Source of the DNA: an uncultured Granulosicoccaceae bacterium
Lineage (GTDB): Bacteria; Pseudomonadota; Gammaproteobacteria; Granulosicoccales; Granulosicoccaceae
Direction: 5' to 3'
Length of the DNA: 64,000 nucleotides
Assembly (NCBI GenBank): GCA_937998875.1
Contig: CALLBO010000025.1
Location: 1-64,000, forward strand
Part shown: positions 44,160 to 59,100 of the stretch, piece by piece
How the letters are laid out: every line of letters starts with the position of its first letter
Numbering within the stretch: position 1 is the first letter of the stretch
Translations under genes and position numbers: made by a program
The notes under the pieces: generated by a model
Told to the model about the DNA's origin: nothing
The model's input: the letters and a program-made list of their open reading frames with translations, nothing else
Database searches by the model: none

Positions 44160-47100
44160 ATGAAGAGCAAAGCAAACGGGACTAAAACTTCAAAGCGCCG
44201 CTCGGTGGTCGTCGAGCCTTTGGAGCCCCGCGTCTTATACTCTTCGGATATTGTGCCGGCATCAATTGCTGACGCTGAGCATACGACCGACATCCCTGAA
44301 ACTTCGTTTGTGCTGCCCTTCCTGCAGCCAGAAGCATCATCTGCTTCGAACAAAGAACCAGTGCTTACTGTGCGTGTGCTCCATGAAGAGCACACGCTTA
44401 ATAGAGAGCAACATCTCGATAAGATAAAAGACTCTGGCGAAACGGAAGTAGGAACTACTCAGACCGAGGCCGACGTTTCTGCCTTCGAAGATAACTCTAG
44501 TACTCAGCAAGTAAAAGAGATCATCTTTGTTGATGCCGGGGTACCGGACGCAGACATTTTAATAAACGACTTACTGGCTTCTCGCGATACGTCATCGGTG
44601 GTGGTCATTAAGCTGACTGCAGATATTGACGAAAGCGGGCTTGAGCAGGTTTCCGCCGTACTTCAAAACTACAACGATCTTGAATCACTCCACTTTGTGA
44701 CGCATGGCACCGACGGTTCTGTCCAACTGGGCGACATGTGGTTAACAACCGAGACGCTTGGCGACCACACCAATGAAGTTGCAAGCTGGAGTGAATCTCT
44801 CGCTGACGATGCAGATATACTTTTCTATGGCTGTGACCTTGCAAACACTGAAGAAGGACAGTCTTTCGTCGATTTGCTTAGCGCTCTGACACTCGCGGAT
44901 GTTGCGGCCAGTGATGACGCAACCGGACATAAGTCGTTAGGTGGCGACTGGGAGCTGGAATACACCGTTGGTAACGTCGAAACCGATATCGCGTTTTCCA
45001 TGCAAGTACAACAAAACTGGTCAGCGACGCTGCAAGCCGTCACCGTTACGACATTCAACGATGTTGTTAATGGTGATACTTCAAGTATCACAAACCTCAT
45101 CAGCAATGATGGGGGTGATGGAATCTCGCTTCGCGAAGCGATTATTGCAGCAAACAGTAATTCTATTGCCGATACGATTATCCTCTCTGAAGGCACTTAT
45201 GCATTAACACTGACTGGTGGAGATGCAACGACTGGTGATCTTGATATTTTAAACACAGTTGAGATTGTAGGTGCAGCAAACGGTTCAACGATTATCGACG
45301 GTTCGGCGTTGAACGATCGCATTTTCCACGTCAACACCAACAGCCTGACACTACGTAATCTGACCGTGACCGGGGGAGATACTGCGGACCCAGCCGGCGG
45401 TGGTGGAATTCTGGTTGGTGGTGGAAGCGCAGCAGTGTTTGATTCAGTTGTCGTTACAGGAAACAGCGCCACAACAGGTGGCGGGATCCGCGCGTCCAGC
45501 AGCATCGATGTCACCAATTCCACATTCAGCGCCAACACTGCAACTGTTGACGGTGCCGGTATCGCGTTAACCGGTGGCAGTTCAACTTTCGACAACGTAA
45601 CCATCTCTGGCAACAACGCGACCGCTGATGGTGGCGGTCTTTATGTATCTTCCAGTGCTGGCGGGCATACATTTACTAACATCACGATCTCGGGTAATAG
45701 TGCAAACAACGGCGGTGGAGTTGCTACTGACGGCGGTCCAGCCAACTTTAACCATGCAACTGTCACGGACAATACTGCAACCAACAACGGGGGCGGTATA
45801 TCCCGCTCTTCGGGTGTAGTAAATCTCGCATCGTCAATTATTGCCGATAACACTGCAACGTCTGCAACCGAGATATCCGGAACCATCACATCCAGTGGCT
45901 TTAATATCATCGGTGATGGCCCTGGTGATTCAACAGGAGGCACGGGGTACGACGCGAGCGATCTTCTCAATCAAACCGGGCTTTCATTGGGAGCACTGGC
46001 TGACAACGGTGGGCCCGTTCAGACCCATGAACTACAAACGGGTAGTGTCGGAATCGACGAGACTGGATCTCCTACACCAGATACTGACGGGCGAGGTTAT
46101 TACCGCGTCGACAGCAATGCCGATATAGGAGCTTACGAAAGTGGTGCTCTATCGAATCTGGAGCAGGATCTGGTTGCTCATTTCGAGTTCGAAGAAGGCA
46201 GCGGACTGGACGCAGTTGATTCTGCATTGGGAAACACCGGGAACATCATTAATGCTGGTGAATGGACGAATGACAGCGCTATTGGTAGTTTAGCTTTAGA
46301 CCTCTCTAACGACTCAGTCAATAATAATACGCACATCAACGTTCCTGACAATCCGCAGTATGACTTTGGGACTGGCGAGTTTACCGTTTCACTTTGGTAC
46401 AACATGGCCCTACCGAGCGAGACCGTTCGATTGTTCGGCAACCTCACCTCTTCAATCGGTGATAGCGGGTTTGCACTCCGCGCATTAACTACCGGTGAGT
46501 TTTCCTTTGAGCGTAACGATGGGCTTGGCTCGCAGTACGGGTCCGGTGCTGCAACCATGGATGGCAACTGGCATCAGCTAACCGTAGTCGTAGAATCCGA
46601 TGGTTCTGTCGTTTTTTACAACGACGGTGTGGACACGACTACTTCGTTTACGGCCAGCAATGTTAACGTGAATACGAGTAGTTCGCTGCTGATAGGCGCG
46701 ATCGATAACATTGCCGGAGACTTCGAAGGCAAGCTGGATGATGTGCGACTTTACTCAAGGGCACTCAATGCATCGGAAGCCAGCCAGCTGGCTGCAGGCG
46801 AATCGCAAACCACGAACAGCCCAGCTACCATTGACCTCGACGCCAACGATTCCAGCGGTGCAACCGGCACCGGGTACAACACAATATTTACAGTTGGTGG
46901 TTTAGCGGTTCCTGTTGCCGATTCAGACGCAGTCATTACCGATCCCGATACATTCAACCACTCGACAATGACCATTACTCTTGTCGGTTACAACCCAGGT
47001 GAAGATCTACTTATCGCAGATACCTCAGGGACTTCACTGACATTTAACTTCGATACAATTACCGGCGAAGCAACCCTGTTTGATTTTGGCAGCCCGACGC

Positions 47101-50100
47101 TTGCCGATTTTGAACAGGTGCTCAGCACAATCAGCTACCTGAATTCTTCATCCACACCGGAAATGACTGACAAGACGATTCAGTTTCACTTTGGTGGGGA
47201 TGTAGCTGAGACGACCGTGCAAATGGCAACGCCAGCGGTAGATCCGGCTCCGACTAATCTATCCAGTGGCATCGAACTGAACACGGATGGTGGTGATGAT
47301 GCGTACTTTATCGCTAGTGATGGGGGTGCGATTGTTGGCGGCCTCGAACAACTATCGTACGAAGTCACTTTCGCGACTACTGAAACTCAGAACATAACAC
47401 TCTTATCATACCGGTCTCCAACAGATACCGGCGCTAACGACGATGCGATTAGAATTCAAATACACACTGATGGAAAACTGAATGTTGCAATTAACGGAAT
47501 TGGTGTTAGCTACACGGCATTTGATTTTAATCAGTTAAGAGATGGAGAGATTCATAGTGTTGCGACAACGTGGGATAACTCAAGCGGACATTTTGCAGCC
47601 TACGTTGACGGAGTGCAGGTATTATCCGACACGGCACATGCAACCGGGGAGATTATACGAACTGGCGGTACACTGGTAATCGGACAGGAACAAGACTCTG
47701 TCTCAGGTGGATTTACTACAGCCGCTGCTACCAGTGCGACTTTTTACGACATCCGCGTGTGGGATGAAGTCCGCACGGAATCCGAAATTGCACTGAACCA
47801 TCAGCAGAAAATCGACCCTGCAAATCTTCCCGGTGGTCTGATCGCCAACTGGCAAATGGATGGCTTTGATACAGCCCATCAAATCGTTGATATCGTCGGT
47901 GGCAATAACCTGGGCATTGGACACGTTGGCCAAACACCGATCAACTCATGGACAAACCAGGTTGGCGGCGTAACCGCAACGGGCAATACACTTACCTATG
48001 TCGACAACGGAGCACCGGAAGAATGGGGTTCTCAAATCAACTCGGCCAATGTTTCAACATTGGGCTACACCGACGACTACACGATCCGATTCACGCTCGA
48101 CAATACAACCAACTACTCGTGGATAGTAGGATTGGGATCGACCGAAACGGGAACAAGCCTCACTGATCCAGAGTATGCGATTTTTGTGGACTATTTAGGC
48201 GATACTAATGATGTTGATATCAAACACAATGGGGTAACAGTTGGTAGGTACGATATCAACTTTGAACCCGGTGGTGAATTCGGATTCTACGTCAACGGTA
48301 CCACGCTTGCGTACCAGTACGACGGGGTGACGTTTGCAACCGACACGATCCCTGCGAGTACCGACTGGTATGTCGACACGGGGTTCTACGTCAGAACATC
48401 AGACTCAACATACAACAATCAAGACGACTATTCGTTATCAAACTTTCATATCATTTCCGGAAACAGCGCCGCTGCTGCGGGGTTCACCGAAAGCACTCCG
48501 GTTGATGATCTAAACATTGACGAACACACCAGTAACGGAACTACGGTTGGGTACGTCGTTCCGACGGACCCTGACTTAAGTAACGACATTATTGAGGATG
48601 GTCTTTTTACCCACGCTGGAGTGACAAGTTTAACCAACTACACAACGGGCGAAACAATTGGTGGCGCTGGTGGCAGCTGGCTTGTTACCAGCGGCAACGT
48701 TGACCTGGAAGGTGCCTGGGCAGGCACACCGCTTGGTGGAACAGCATTGGGTCTTGACGGATCCACTCCGGGAGAGATTACACAACAGAACATTCCAACT
48801 GTTGCCGGAACGCAGTATCAGGTTGTGTTCGCGCTGACAGGGCACTTTTCGGGACCACCAACAGCTGACCTTAACGTGAGCATTGACGGTGCCTCGGAAA
48901 ACTTCAACATAACAATGCCGGACAACTGGTCATCCACGAACTTACTGTGGGAGCATCGTTCTTTTAACTTTATTGCGGATTCGTCAACTGCCGACTTAAC
49001 CTTCAGTTCACTAAGCCCGTCAGGGAGCACAGGGCCAGTAATAGGTGATGTGCAGGTCATTGAGATCCCGCCTGCGATCAGCACGATTCTAAGTAGTGAC
49101 CCTGCACTTACCTACGACGCGGCTTCAGGCAAATTCTATAGACTGGTCGGTGCCGCAGAGTCCTGGACCGACGCCCAATCTATCGCCATTGGTGACCTCA
49201 TTAACGGTGTCACTGGTAACCTGGCAACTGTTCGCTCGGCAAGTGAAGGTTCAGCACTTCAACAACTCATGCAGGACAACGGTGTATCCGGGGCCTGGAT
49301 TGGTGCAAGCGACAACACCAATGAAGGTATATGGACCTGGCAGGATGGCAGTGGTGAAGTTTTTTACAATGGCGCAAGTGTACCAGGAATGTACGAAAAC
49401 TTCGGGGTTGCCGAACCGAGCGGTGGGGTCACTGAAAACTATGCCGAGTTGGTTGCCGTAGACGGCACTTTTAATGATCTTGGCAACACTGATACCCGCT
49501 CCTATATCATCGAATGGGACGCCAATGAAATCCTTTCCAGTTATACCTTTGATCTCGTGGATGATGCGAACGGTCGCTTTGCGATTGACACGAATACCGG
49601 AGAGATTACGGTTACAGCCTCACAGCTCAACCACGAAGCCAGTGACACGCACAACATAAGAATCGAAGTAACTGACGCCGCGGGCAACACCTATGACGAA
49701 TTGATGACCATTGTTGTCAATGACCTCAATGATTCACCTGTTATTACAGGGCAAGACCTGACTCTCGGCGCAGTGGCACAAACTGACACCAATCCACCTG
49801 GAATCACGGTAGCCGATATGCTGCTCAGCGGTGCAGCTGATGCGATAACAGATGAAGACGTCGATGCAGTCGAGGGTATCGCCGTTGTTGCAGCCAACAA
49901 CACAAACGGCTCCTGGCAATACTCGCTTGATGGTGGTTCGATTTGGAATGGCATGCCTGCGACATCGACGTCCAGTGCTCTGCTGCTGGATGAATCCGCA
50001 ATGATTCGTTTCGTACCTAACGCTACCTTCAGCGGTTCTGAAGCCATGGCATTTTTTGCCTGGGACCAAACGGATGGCCGGTCTAGCGGCGACTCCGGCA

Positions 50101-53100
50101 TAGACACCTTCCCCGAACGCACAAGCGACAGCGGTTCGATGAGTTCAACTGCAGATATTGCAACAATTGAAGTTAGCTCTGGCATAAACAACGCCCCGAG
50201 TTTTGGCACTGAAGGTTACGGCATCTTGTCACAGGGCGTAGGCGGCTATAACCAGAATGCAGACTCATGGGTTTTGTCGAATGGAAGCGTTCTGATCACT
50301 CCCTACGACACGAGTTTTAATTCAACAATCGCGAAACTGAATCCGGATGGATCACTGGACACGGGCTTTGCCAACGCCGGCTACTTTGACAGCGTTGGCA
50401 TTGGCTATATCGGGAGCATTGTTGAACAGCCGGATGGGAAGATTCTTGTCGGTGGCCAGGCGGGTGGCGATATCGCCGTTGCACGGTTTAATGCCAACGG
50501 CACCGTGGACACAGGCTTTGGGACGGCCGGTTTGGCAACGTATGACATTGGCGGGTCCGATAGAGTATTTGAGATTGCCCTTCAAACTGATGGAAAAATC
50601 GTAGCTGCAGGTCGTGGAGCCGGTGATTCAGTTATTCTGCGTCTGAATGTTGACGGCTCACTAGATACAACATTTGATACAGACGGTATCCGTACGTTTG
50701 CACTTGGTAGCTCAAACGAAGCATTCACTGACGTACAGATTCAAAGTGATGGCAACATCGTTCTGGTAAGTAACACGTCGTCAGCGATCATCCGCTTGTT
50801 GACTGACGGTAGCCTGGACTCTTCGTTCGACACTGACGGAACGTTGAATCTTGCCAACAACGTCAGCGCAGTGCACATACAGGCGGATGGAAAACTCGTT
50901 GTTACGGGAACCTCTGGTAGCGATCTTATGATCAGCCGATTCGATACGGATGGCAGCCCTGATACCACTTTCGGCTCTGGCGGTACAACAACGTGGTTAG
51001 GCTCAAGCTTGTTATCCGCAACAGGTATTGACCTCATTCAACAGTCAGACGGGATGTTTGTTGTGGCTGCTAACGTTGACAACAACGGACCTTCCTGGGC
51101 GGCTATTCGATTTGATAGCAATGGATTATTAGATACTTCGTTCGGAACAAGCGGTGCCTGGTTAATGCCTGGCAGTGACGACATTAGCGAAGTCAATTCT
51201 GTTTCGCTTTACAACGACGGCGGTACTGAAAAAATCATACTGAGTGGCTATAGCACGTTAGCAACTTTCGCAGACGCTACAATCGTGCGGTTAAATCCGG
51301 ACGGAACCCTCGACACCAGCATCCACTCTGGAAAGGTGGACGAAAGCCCAACCTTTGTTGAAGGCGGTAGCCCAGTTGTTTTGGATAGTGACGTATTTAT
51401 CTTCGACCCTGACCTGCTTGGTAACTCCGTTACCTACGACGGAACCAGCCTGACACTGGTTCGCAATGGTGGAACAAATGCAGAAGATGTATTCAGTGAA
51501 AGTGGACTGCTCGGCCCGCTGACTGAAGGCAGTGCAATCATATTCGACGGTGCCAACATAGGCACGGTGACAACGAACAATAGTGGAACTCTTCGTCTTG
51601 ATTTTTCGGGTGCTCTTTCCAACCCGGATAATATTTCCGGCGCCATGTCTTCGATTGCCTACAGCAACAGTAGCGATACTCCTCCGGCGAACGTCCAATT
51701 AGACTGGACATTCGATGACGGTAACACCGGTGCTCAGGGTGCTGGTGGTGCACTGCAGGCAACGGCGAGTTTGCTTGTCACTATTACACCTGTCAACGAT
51801 GCACCTGTGGTGATAGCGCCAGGTAGCGCGTTTAATTTCACCGAACAAGGCAGCTTGAACATTCACGGTGCCGGCCTGTTCAGCGTAGCCGATGCGGACG
51901 ATAACGGCGGCACCCTGACAGCGACGTTTTCAGTTGGTGAAGGACGTGTGCTTATCAATACGGGGGATTCGGGAGTCACCGTGCTTTCCGGCAACCGATT
52001 CACTTCGGGCAACAGCACAGATACTGTGACTTTCTCGGGAAACAAAGCTCAGCTGAATGCCCTGCTTTCCGGTTCTGGCACAGGCACGATTACCTACCTT
52101 CACAACCAAACCACCTCCAGCGATGTTCCGTCCGGTAGCACCACAATCACATTAACTGTGAACGATCGCGGTAATACCGGGATCGACCCTGGAGCTACGG
52201 CAGATGGAGTAAGTGAAGAAGGATCGGCTACGCAAACGATCAATATTACGTCCGTCAATGATGCTTCTGAATTCCTTGGTGCAGAGCTGATTACCAATGC
52301 CGATTTCTCAGCAGGGTTCACGGATTGGACCACGACCGGACAAACAACTGTGCTAGGCAACGAAGCCAGATTCGGCTCGGGTAACGTTGCTGGACCTCAC
52401 TCTTTGTCACAAACAGTTGCCACCAAAGCAGGAGAAACCTATCTGTTGGAGTTTGATCACCGGGATGATACCGGTTCGTGGAATCAGCAATTACAAGTAA
52501 CGGTTGACGGTGGTGGGAACCTGTTGCAAACAGGGCAGATTCTCTCAGACGTAGGCGACACAACTTCTGTCAAGTACCGCTTCACGTTTGTTGCGGACTC
52601 GGCAAACGCGACACTGACCTTTACAGATACTTCCGATGATCCCGGATCACAAAGTGCCGAATCCGGCGGTGTCGATGGCTACATTGGCAACATTTCTGTA
52701 CGCCAAACCAGCGGCGAACTAAACACAGTATCGTTCACCGAAGGTAGCACACCGGTGAGCCTCTACAACAACCTTGAGATCTTTGATGCAGAACTAACAG
52801 ACACGGATAACTTTAGCGGCGCTACGTTAACGTTGCAGAGAAGCGGCGGTGCTAACGTCGAAGACATCTTCAGTGCGACAGGCAATCTGAGCTTTGTCGG
52901 CACAACAACCGGAAATATAGAGCTGACCTCTGTCGGAGTCGTTGGCACCTACTCAAACACCGGAGGCATATTGACGCTCATGTTTACCACGAGCTCAACT
53001 ATTAACCTCCATGAAATCATTCAGTCAATCCAATATTCAAACAACAGCGACATACCTCCCGCCAACGTGCCAATTGACTGGACATTCGATGACGGTAACA

Positions 53101-56100
53101 CCGGTGCTCAGGGTGCTGGTGGTGCATTGCAGGCAACGGCGAGTTCGCTTGTCAGCATTACATCGGTCAACGATGCACCGCTTGTTGCTGCCAATACCGG
53201 TGCATCCACAACCATCGGAGGGACGGTTGTAATCACGGCAGCGTTGCTAAATGAAGCAGACCCGGACGATGACGGTGCCGAATTAACGTACGCGGTTACC
53301 AGTACGGCTCAAGGGCAGGTTGAATCATTAAGCAACCCGGGCGTTCCGGCATTGAGTTTCACACAAGCCGATATTGACGCCGGAGATATTGTGTTTGTTC
53401 ACGATGGGCTCTCGGGCCAGGCCGGATCATTTGATTTTGAACTGTCCGATGGTGGCGAAGATGGAGCCGGGGTAGAAGCGGGAACATTCTTCGTTTCGAT
53501 TGGTGGTGCTACCTCCGATAGTTACTCTACCGACGAAGATACGGTACTTAGCGTCAACGCAACTTCTGGCTTACTCACCAATGATGGTTCAGGTGGAACC
53601 GGCAATGTGGCAGGGAATGTCGTTGTTGGATTTGATGCCTCGCAGGATACCGGTGATGCAACCGAGTGGAATAGCAGTATCGGTTCGGTAGACCTATTGG
53701 CAGGTACGGGTGTTACGTTGACCAACAACCCAACGAATCCCCCGACCGGAATTACTACAGTGTTTGATCTGAACGGTTCTGGCGGACTCACGTCCCCTGC
53801 TCTGGATTCGTTTGCAGAGATTGATTCAACGCAATCAGCAACGCTGGAAACCTGGATTCAATTCGACTCATTGTCAGGGACACAGGTCATTTTTGACACC
53901 GGACAATCTGTCGATGGTGGTAGCCCGTCGACAGGTGGCATAGTGCTCGCGTTGGTTAATGGTAGTCTCCGCCTTACAGTAGCCGATAATGGTGGCAGTA
54001 CCATTGCGACTCAAACTGCACCCTTCACACCTAATACCTGGCATCATATTGCGCTGACAGTCGACATGGATGCGGCACCTCCATCTGTCGACGTTTGGAT
54101 AGACGGAAATCAATACTTTAGCCGTCAACTTGCAACGTTAACCAACTGGGGCGATGGCGCGTTCGGTCTGGGTACAAACAACGGCTCTACTCCTGGTAAC
54201 TACTCAGGTTCCGTCTCAGGCGAGATCGCTCATTTCCGAATTCACGATGAAGTATTGTCCTCTGCAGACATCACTTCAAATTTTGCCAACCCGGGGAGCA
54301 CTGGTGTCTCCACGCCGTATGTTGCAAGTACTAATGTTACGGGAATGCTCGGTAACGTGGTTGTATACACGGACGGCAGCTTCACTTACAACCCAAATGG
54401 TCAGTTCGAATATCTGGCACCCGGGCAGACAGCCACCGATACCTTCGTGTACACCTACGATGACGGGCTCGGCAATCAGGATACTGCGACTGTCACAATG
54501 ACGATTAACGGTGTCAACGATGCACCGATAATCGATCTCGATTCGAATAACAGCAGTGGTGGCACAGGCCTGTCATACAACGGCTCGTTCACCGAAAACG
54601 GTGGTCCGGTCAACATCACTGATATCGACGCGATCCTTACTGATGTTGATAACACGAACCTGAACAGCATTCAGGTGCAGATTGTCAATCGGCTCGACGG
54701 TAATGACGAACAACTGTGGGCAAACCCTGGGGTCACCGGGTTAACAGTTAACTACGACTTTGGCGCAGGCATTCTAACGATTTCCGGATCGGCCACAGTA
54801 GCTGAGTACGAACAGGTTCTACGTACCGCGACTTATGACAACTGGTCTGATAACCCTGACACGACACAGCGAACACTGAATGTAATCGCATCCGATTCAG
54901 CGTCCAATAGCCTGGTAGCGCAATCAAGAATTAATGTTACTTCTGTTAATGATGCACCGGTGTTCATAACCATACCTGATGCAAGTGGCCAAACCGTTGA
55001 TTCCAACGCACCGGGAACCACTAGTGCCACAACAGCAGACATAGACGGCGACGGTACGCCGGATCTGGTCACCACTGCTGCGAGTTCCGGTGAAATCATA
55101 TGGTACCAGGGGGACGGAGCTGGAAACTTTGGTACCGGCACTGTGGTTGCGTCAGCGTTGGTCGAACCGATGGATGTAGTTACGGCAGATCTTGATGGTG
55201 ACGGGGATATGGATATCGTCGCGGCCGACTACAACACAACCCAGGGCAATCTTGTCATCCTGACCAACGATGGCAGCGGCAACTTCTCAAAAACAACCCT
55301 TGAGACAGTATCGAACGGAATAGTACAAGTTGAAACGGGTGACATTGATGGCGACGGGGACATCGATATCGCAGCAAACTTCTGGTTTACCAGTGAAACC
55401 GTATGGTACGACAATATTGGTGGAAACAACTGGGTGAAGAATGTTGTTGGCACTGGCGGCGGTGGAACTTCGGTCGAGCTTGCCGATGTTAACAACGACG
55501 GCGAAATGGACATCATCTCGACCTACCGAAATACCAGTGAAGTAGTCTGGTATGAAAATGATGGAGGGGCTGCCAGCTTTACCGCCCACGCCAATACGGT
55601 ACCAGGTGCCTTTGACTCTGTTGCAGCAGATCTGGATGGCGATGGAGATGTCGACCTGGGCTACATCGGTTTGTCAGGAGCCCTCGGCTGGCTGGAAAAC
55701 GATGGAGCAGCAACTCCCGGCTTTACAGATAATCAGCTTGGAACAGATTTTGGCAAGCCCGCAAGAATATCTGCAAGCGATATCGATGGCGACGGTGATC
55801 AGGACTTACTGGTTGCATTCTCTGCCAGTATTGTCAGTCCCAGTCCTGCCTACGACGATCGGTTTGTTATCTTCACAAACGACGGCACTGGTAGTTTTGC
55901 CGAAGAGATATTTGATAACGGTACTAACCCCACATCAATCACAGCAACCGATCTGGACAATGATGGGGATTTGGAGATTCTGACGACCGACTCAGGAACC
56001 TCTGATGTCATTGTTCACGAGAACCTTGGCAATGGAGAATTTGCCCGAGCACAGACATTCGAAGATTTAGCAACGACTCTCAGCCCGATTGTGATTGATG

Positions 56101-59100
56101 ATGCAGATGCCGGAACCGCCCCCCTGCAAGTCCTGGTAACAGTTACCTCCGGCACTGTTGATTTCAGTTCGACAAGCGGGTTGACCTTTACCACCGGCAA
56201 TGGCACCGATGACAACCTGGCGATCTTTACCGGATCACTGGCAGACATCAACGCGGCTTTCAACATCCTCCAATTCAATCCGCTTGCCGATTTTAACGGC
56301 GAAGCATTGCTTCAGATTACTGTTGACGACCAGGGCAATACCGGCAACGGCGGTGCCATGATCGCACAGGAGACACTTTACATTGATGTCTTGCCTGTTA
56401 ACGATGCTCCCGATGGTACAGACAATACGATAGTCACGGCAGAAGACGGAGCTCACTCGTTCGGCCCGGGGACATTCGGATTAACCGACATTGAACCAGA
56501 CAGCTTCCAATCCGTGATCATTACATCAATACCCGGCAGTGGAACGTTAGCGCTTAGCGGGGTAGCGGTGATAGCCGGTCAGGAAATTACTGCAGCAGAA
56601 ATGTCCGGCTTACTGTACACCGCTGCCGCTGATGTAAATGGTAACGGGGTAGATAGTTTTACCTTCCAGGTACGTGACGATGGTGGTACCGATAACGGCG
56701 GATTCGACACCGACCAGACGCCGAACACAATGACTATCAGCATTGTCGCGGTTAACGATACACCGACTGCTACAGCACCTGCAACATTAACCTCGACCGA
56801 GCAGATAGCACTGGATCTTGATGGCGCCGGGTTCGCTGTTGGCGACATTGATAGTGGAACAGCAAATATAGAAGTGGTCCTGAATGTCACCGAAGGTGTC
56901 CTTTCAATCGGTATGGGCAACTCTGGTGTCAGTGTTTCTAACAGCGGTAGCTCAACAGCTACATTGACTGGCACTGTTGGGCAGATCAACAACTTGTTAA
57001 GCGGCTCAACGTCTGGTTCCGTTCAGTACCACAATACCCTGGACAACCCATCCGCTTCAGCAACGCTCACCATGACGGTGAATGATCTCGGTAACTCGGG
57101 TTCTGATCCTGGTTTAACCGGCGATGCGACTTCCGAAGAAGTTTCGACAACAACTACGATCAATATCACACCCGTCAATGATGCACCGGTTATTGATCTC
57201 GATGCGGACGACAGCACGACAACAGGAATTGAGTATCGGGGTACGTTTGTCGAGGGAACCGGGCCTGTCAATATTGTCGACAACGACTCCAGCATCATTG
57301 ACCCGGATAACACAACGTTATCTGCGTTAGTTGTAACTATAACCAACTTACTCGACGGCTCTAATGAGTCGCTGTCTGTGACAGTGCCTGATGGAAGCTG
57401 GGTGCAGAGTTACAACCCTGTCAATGGCAGACTGATGATTGCACCGGGAAGTGCCCCGCATGCCGACTGGGAAACGGTAATCGAGTCTATTCAATATAAC
57501 AATACGAGTGTATCGCCTGATTTAACCGAACGAGTGATCAACTTTACGGGCACCGATGGCACAGACGTAAACTCACCGGTTGCTGTATCACGCATTGCGA
57601 TAACAGCAAACCAGGCACCGGTGCTGTTGACCACCTCCCCCTTTGCTGTCAACCATACAGAAAACAACGGCCAGGTGGGTATTGACACACTGATCAGTAT
57701 CAGCGATGTAGATAGCACCATACTGACTTCGGCATCCGTTTCTATCACAACTAACTACACTCCTGGTCAGGACACTCTGGTGTTTACAAACCAGCCCGGA
57801 CTATCCGGCTCATTTAATACTGCAGCAGGTGTTTTGACAATAACCGGAAACGCCAGCGTTGCAGATTATCAGGCCGCTCTGCGCACAATCACGTTCGATA
57901 ATTCAAGTGAATCACCGAACACTGCGACCCGCCAGATTGAGTGGTCAGTTACCGATGCGAGCAACAACAGCAGCAACCTGTTGACTCGCGACCTGAATGT
58001 TACTGCCGTCAACGATGCACCGGTATTGGATCCAACGGGCACTATGTCGCTGACTACCATCTCAGAAAACGACACAAACCCAGGCGGCGACACCATTGAG
58101 TCACTAATTACCAGTGCCGGTGGAGATAGAATCACCGATGTAGACTCGGTACCCGTTGAGGGCATCGCACTCACCTACGTAGACACGGCCAATGGCAGTT
58201 GGCAATACAAAGCCAATGCAGGCAGTACATGGACAGCTGTAGCTCCCGTTGGGCCTTCCAATGCAGTACTACTTGCCACTGATAGTCTCATCCGGTTTAT
58301 TCCAAATACCAACTACTCAGGTACAGCGACATTTAGTTTTTATGCGTGGGATCAAACCAGTGGATCGGTTGGACAGCTGGTTGACCCAAATCCCGGGGGA
58401 GGAACGACTGCCTTTAGCAACGTCGCTGAAACTGGCACCATCACGGTTCTGAACGTAAACATGGCCCCCGAATCGGATACCTCTGCCGGGTTTGGAGTAG
58501 AAGATACCGTTGTCGCATTTTCAATTTCGGGCTCTGATCCGGACGGGAATGTTGACAGCTTTCGTATCATTAATATTCCTGCCAATGGAAGTCTGTACAC
58601 AGACGCAGGCCTCACCTCGCCAGTTACCGCTAATACAATCTTGAGTACTACCGGTACCAACACACTTGACCTGTGGTTCTCCCCAACCACCGATTGGCAC
58701 GGTGTCACTTCCTTTGACTTTACCGCGATTGACAATGAAGGGTTGGAAGATGCCACCGCTGGCACCAGAACATTAAGCATAGGATCGGTCAATGACAGAC
58801 CAGACAATCTCGTACCTGTTGCAAGAACTGCAGTGGAAGAAACTGCCACCGTATTCACTGGCATAACAATCAGCGACGTCGATGCCGCGAGCGGTAACTT
58901 AACAACTCAGTTACAAGTTACAAACGGAACATTAAATGTGTCGCCATCAGGTTCGGCAACGATAAGCGCAGGCACCAATGGCACTGAAAATGTGACAATA
59001 CAGGGTACAGTTGCCGACATCAACGCGACCCTGGCTGCACTTATTTACACAGGTAATACGAATGTGGCCGGAGCAGCGGCCGATACACTGACCGTTACCA

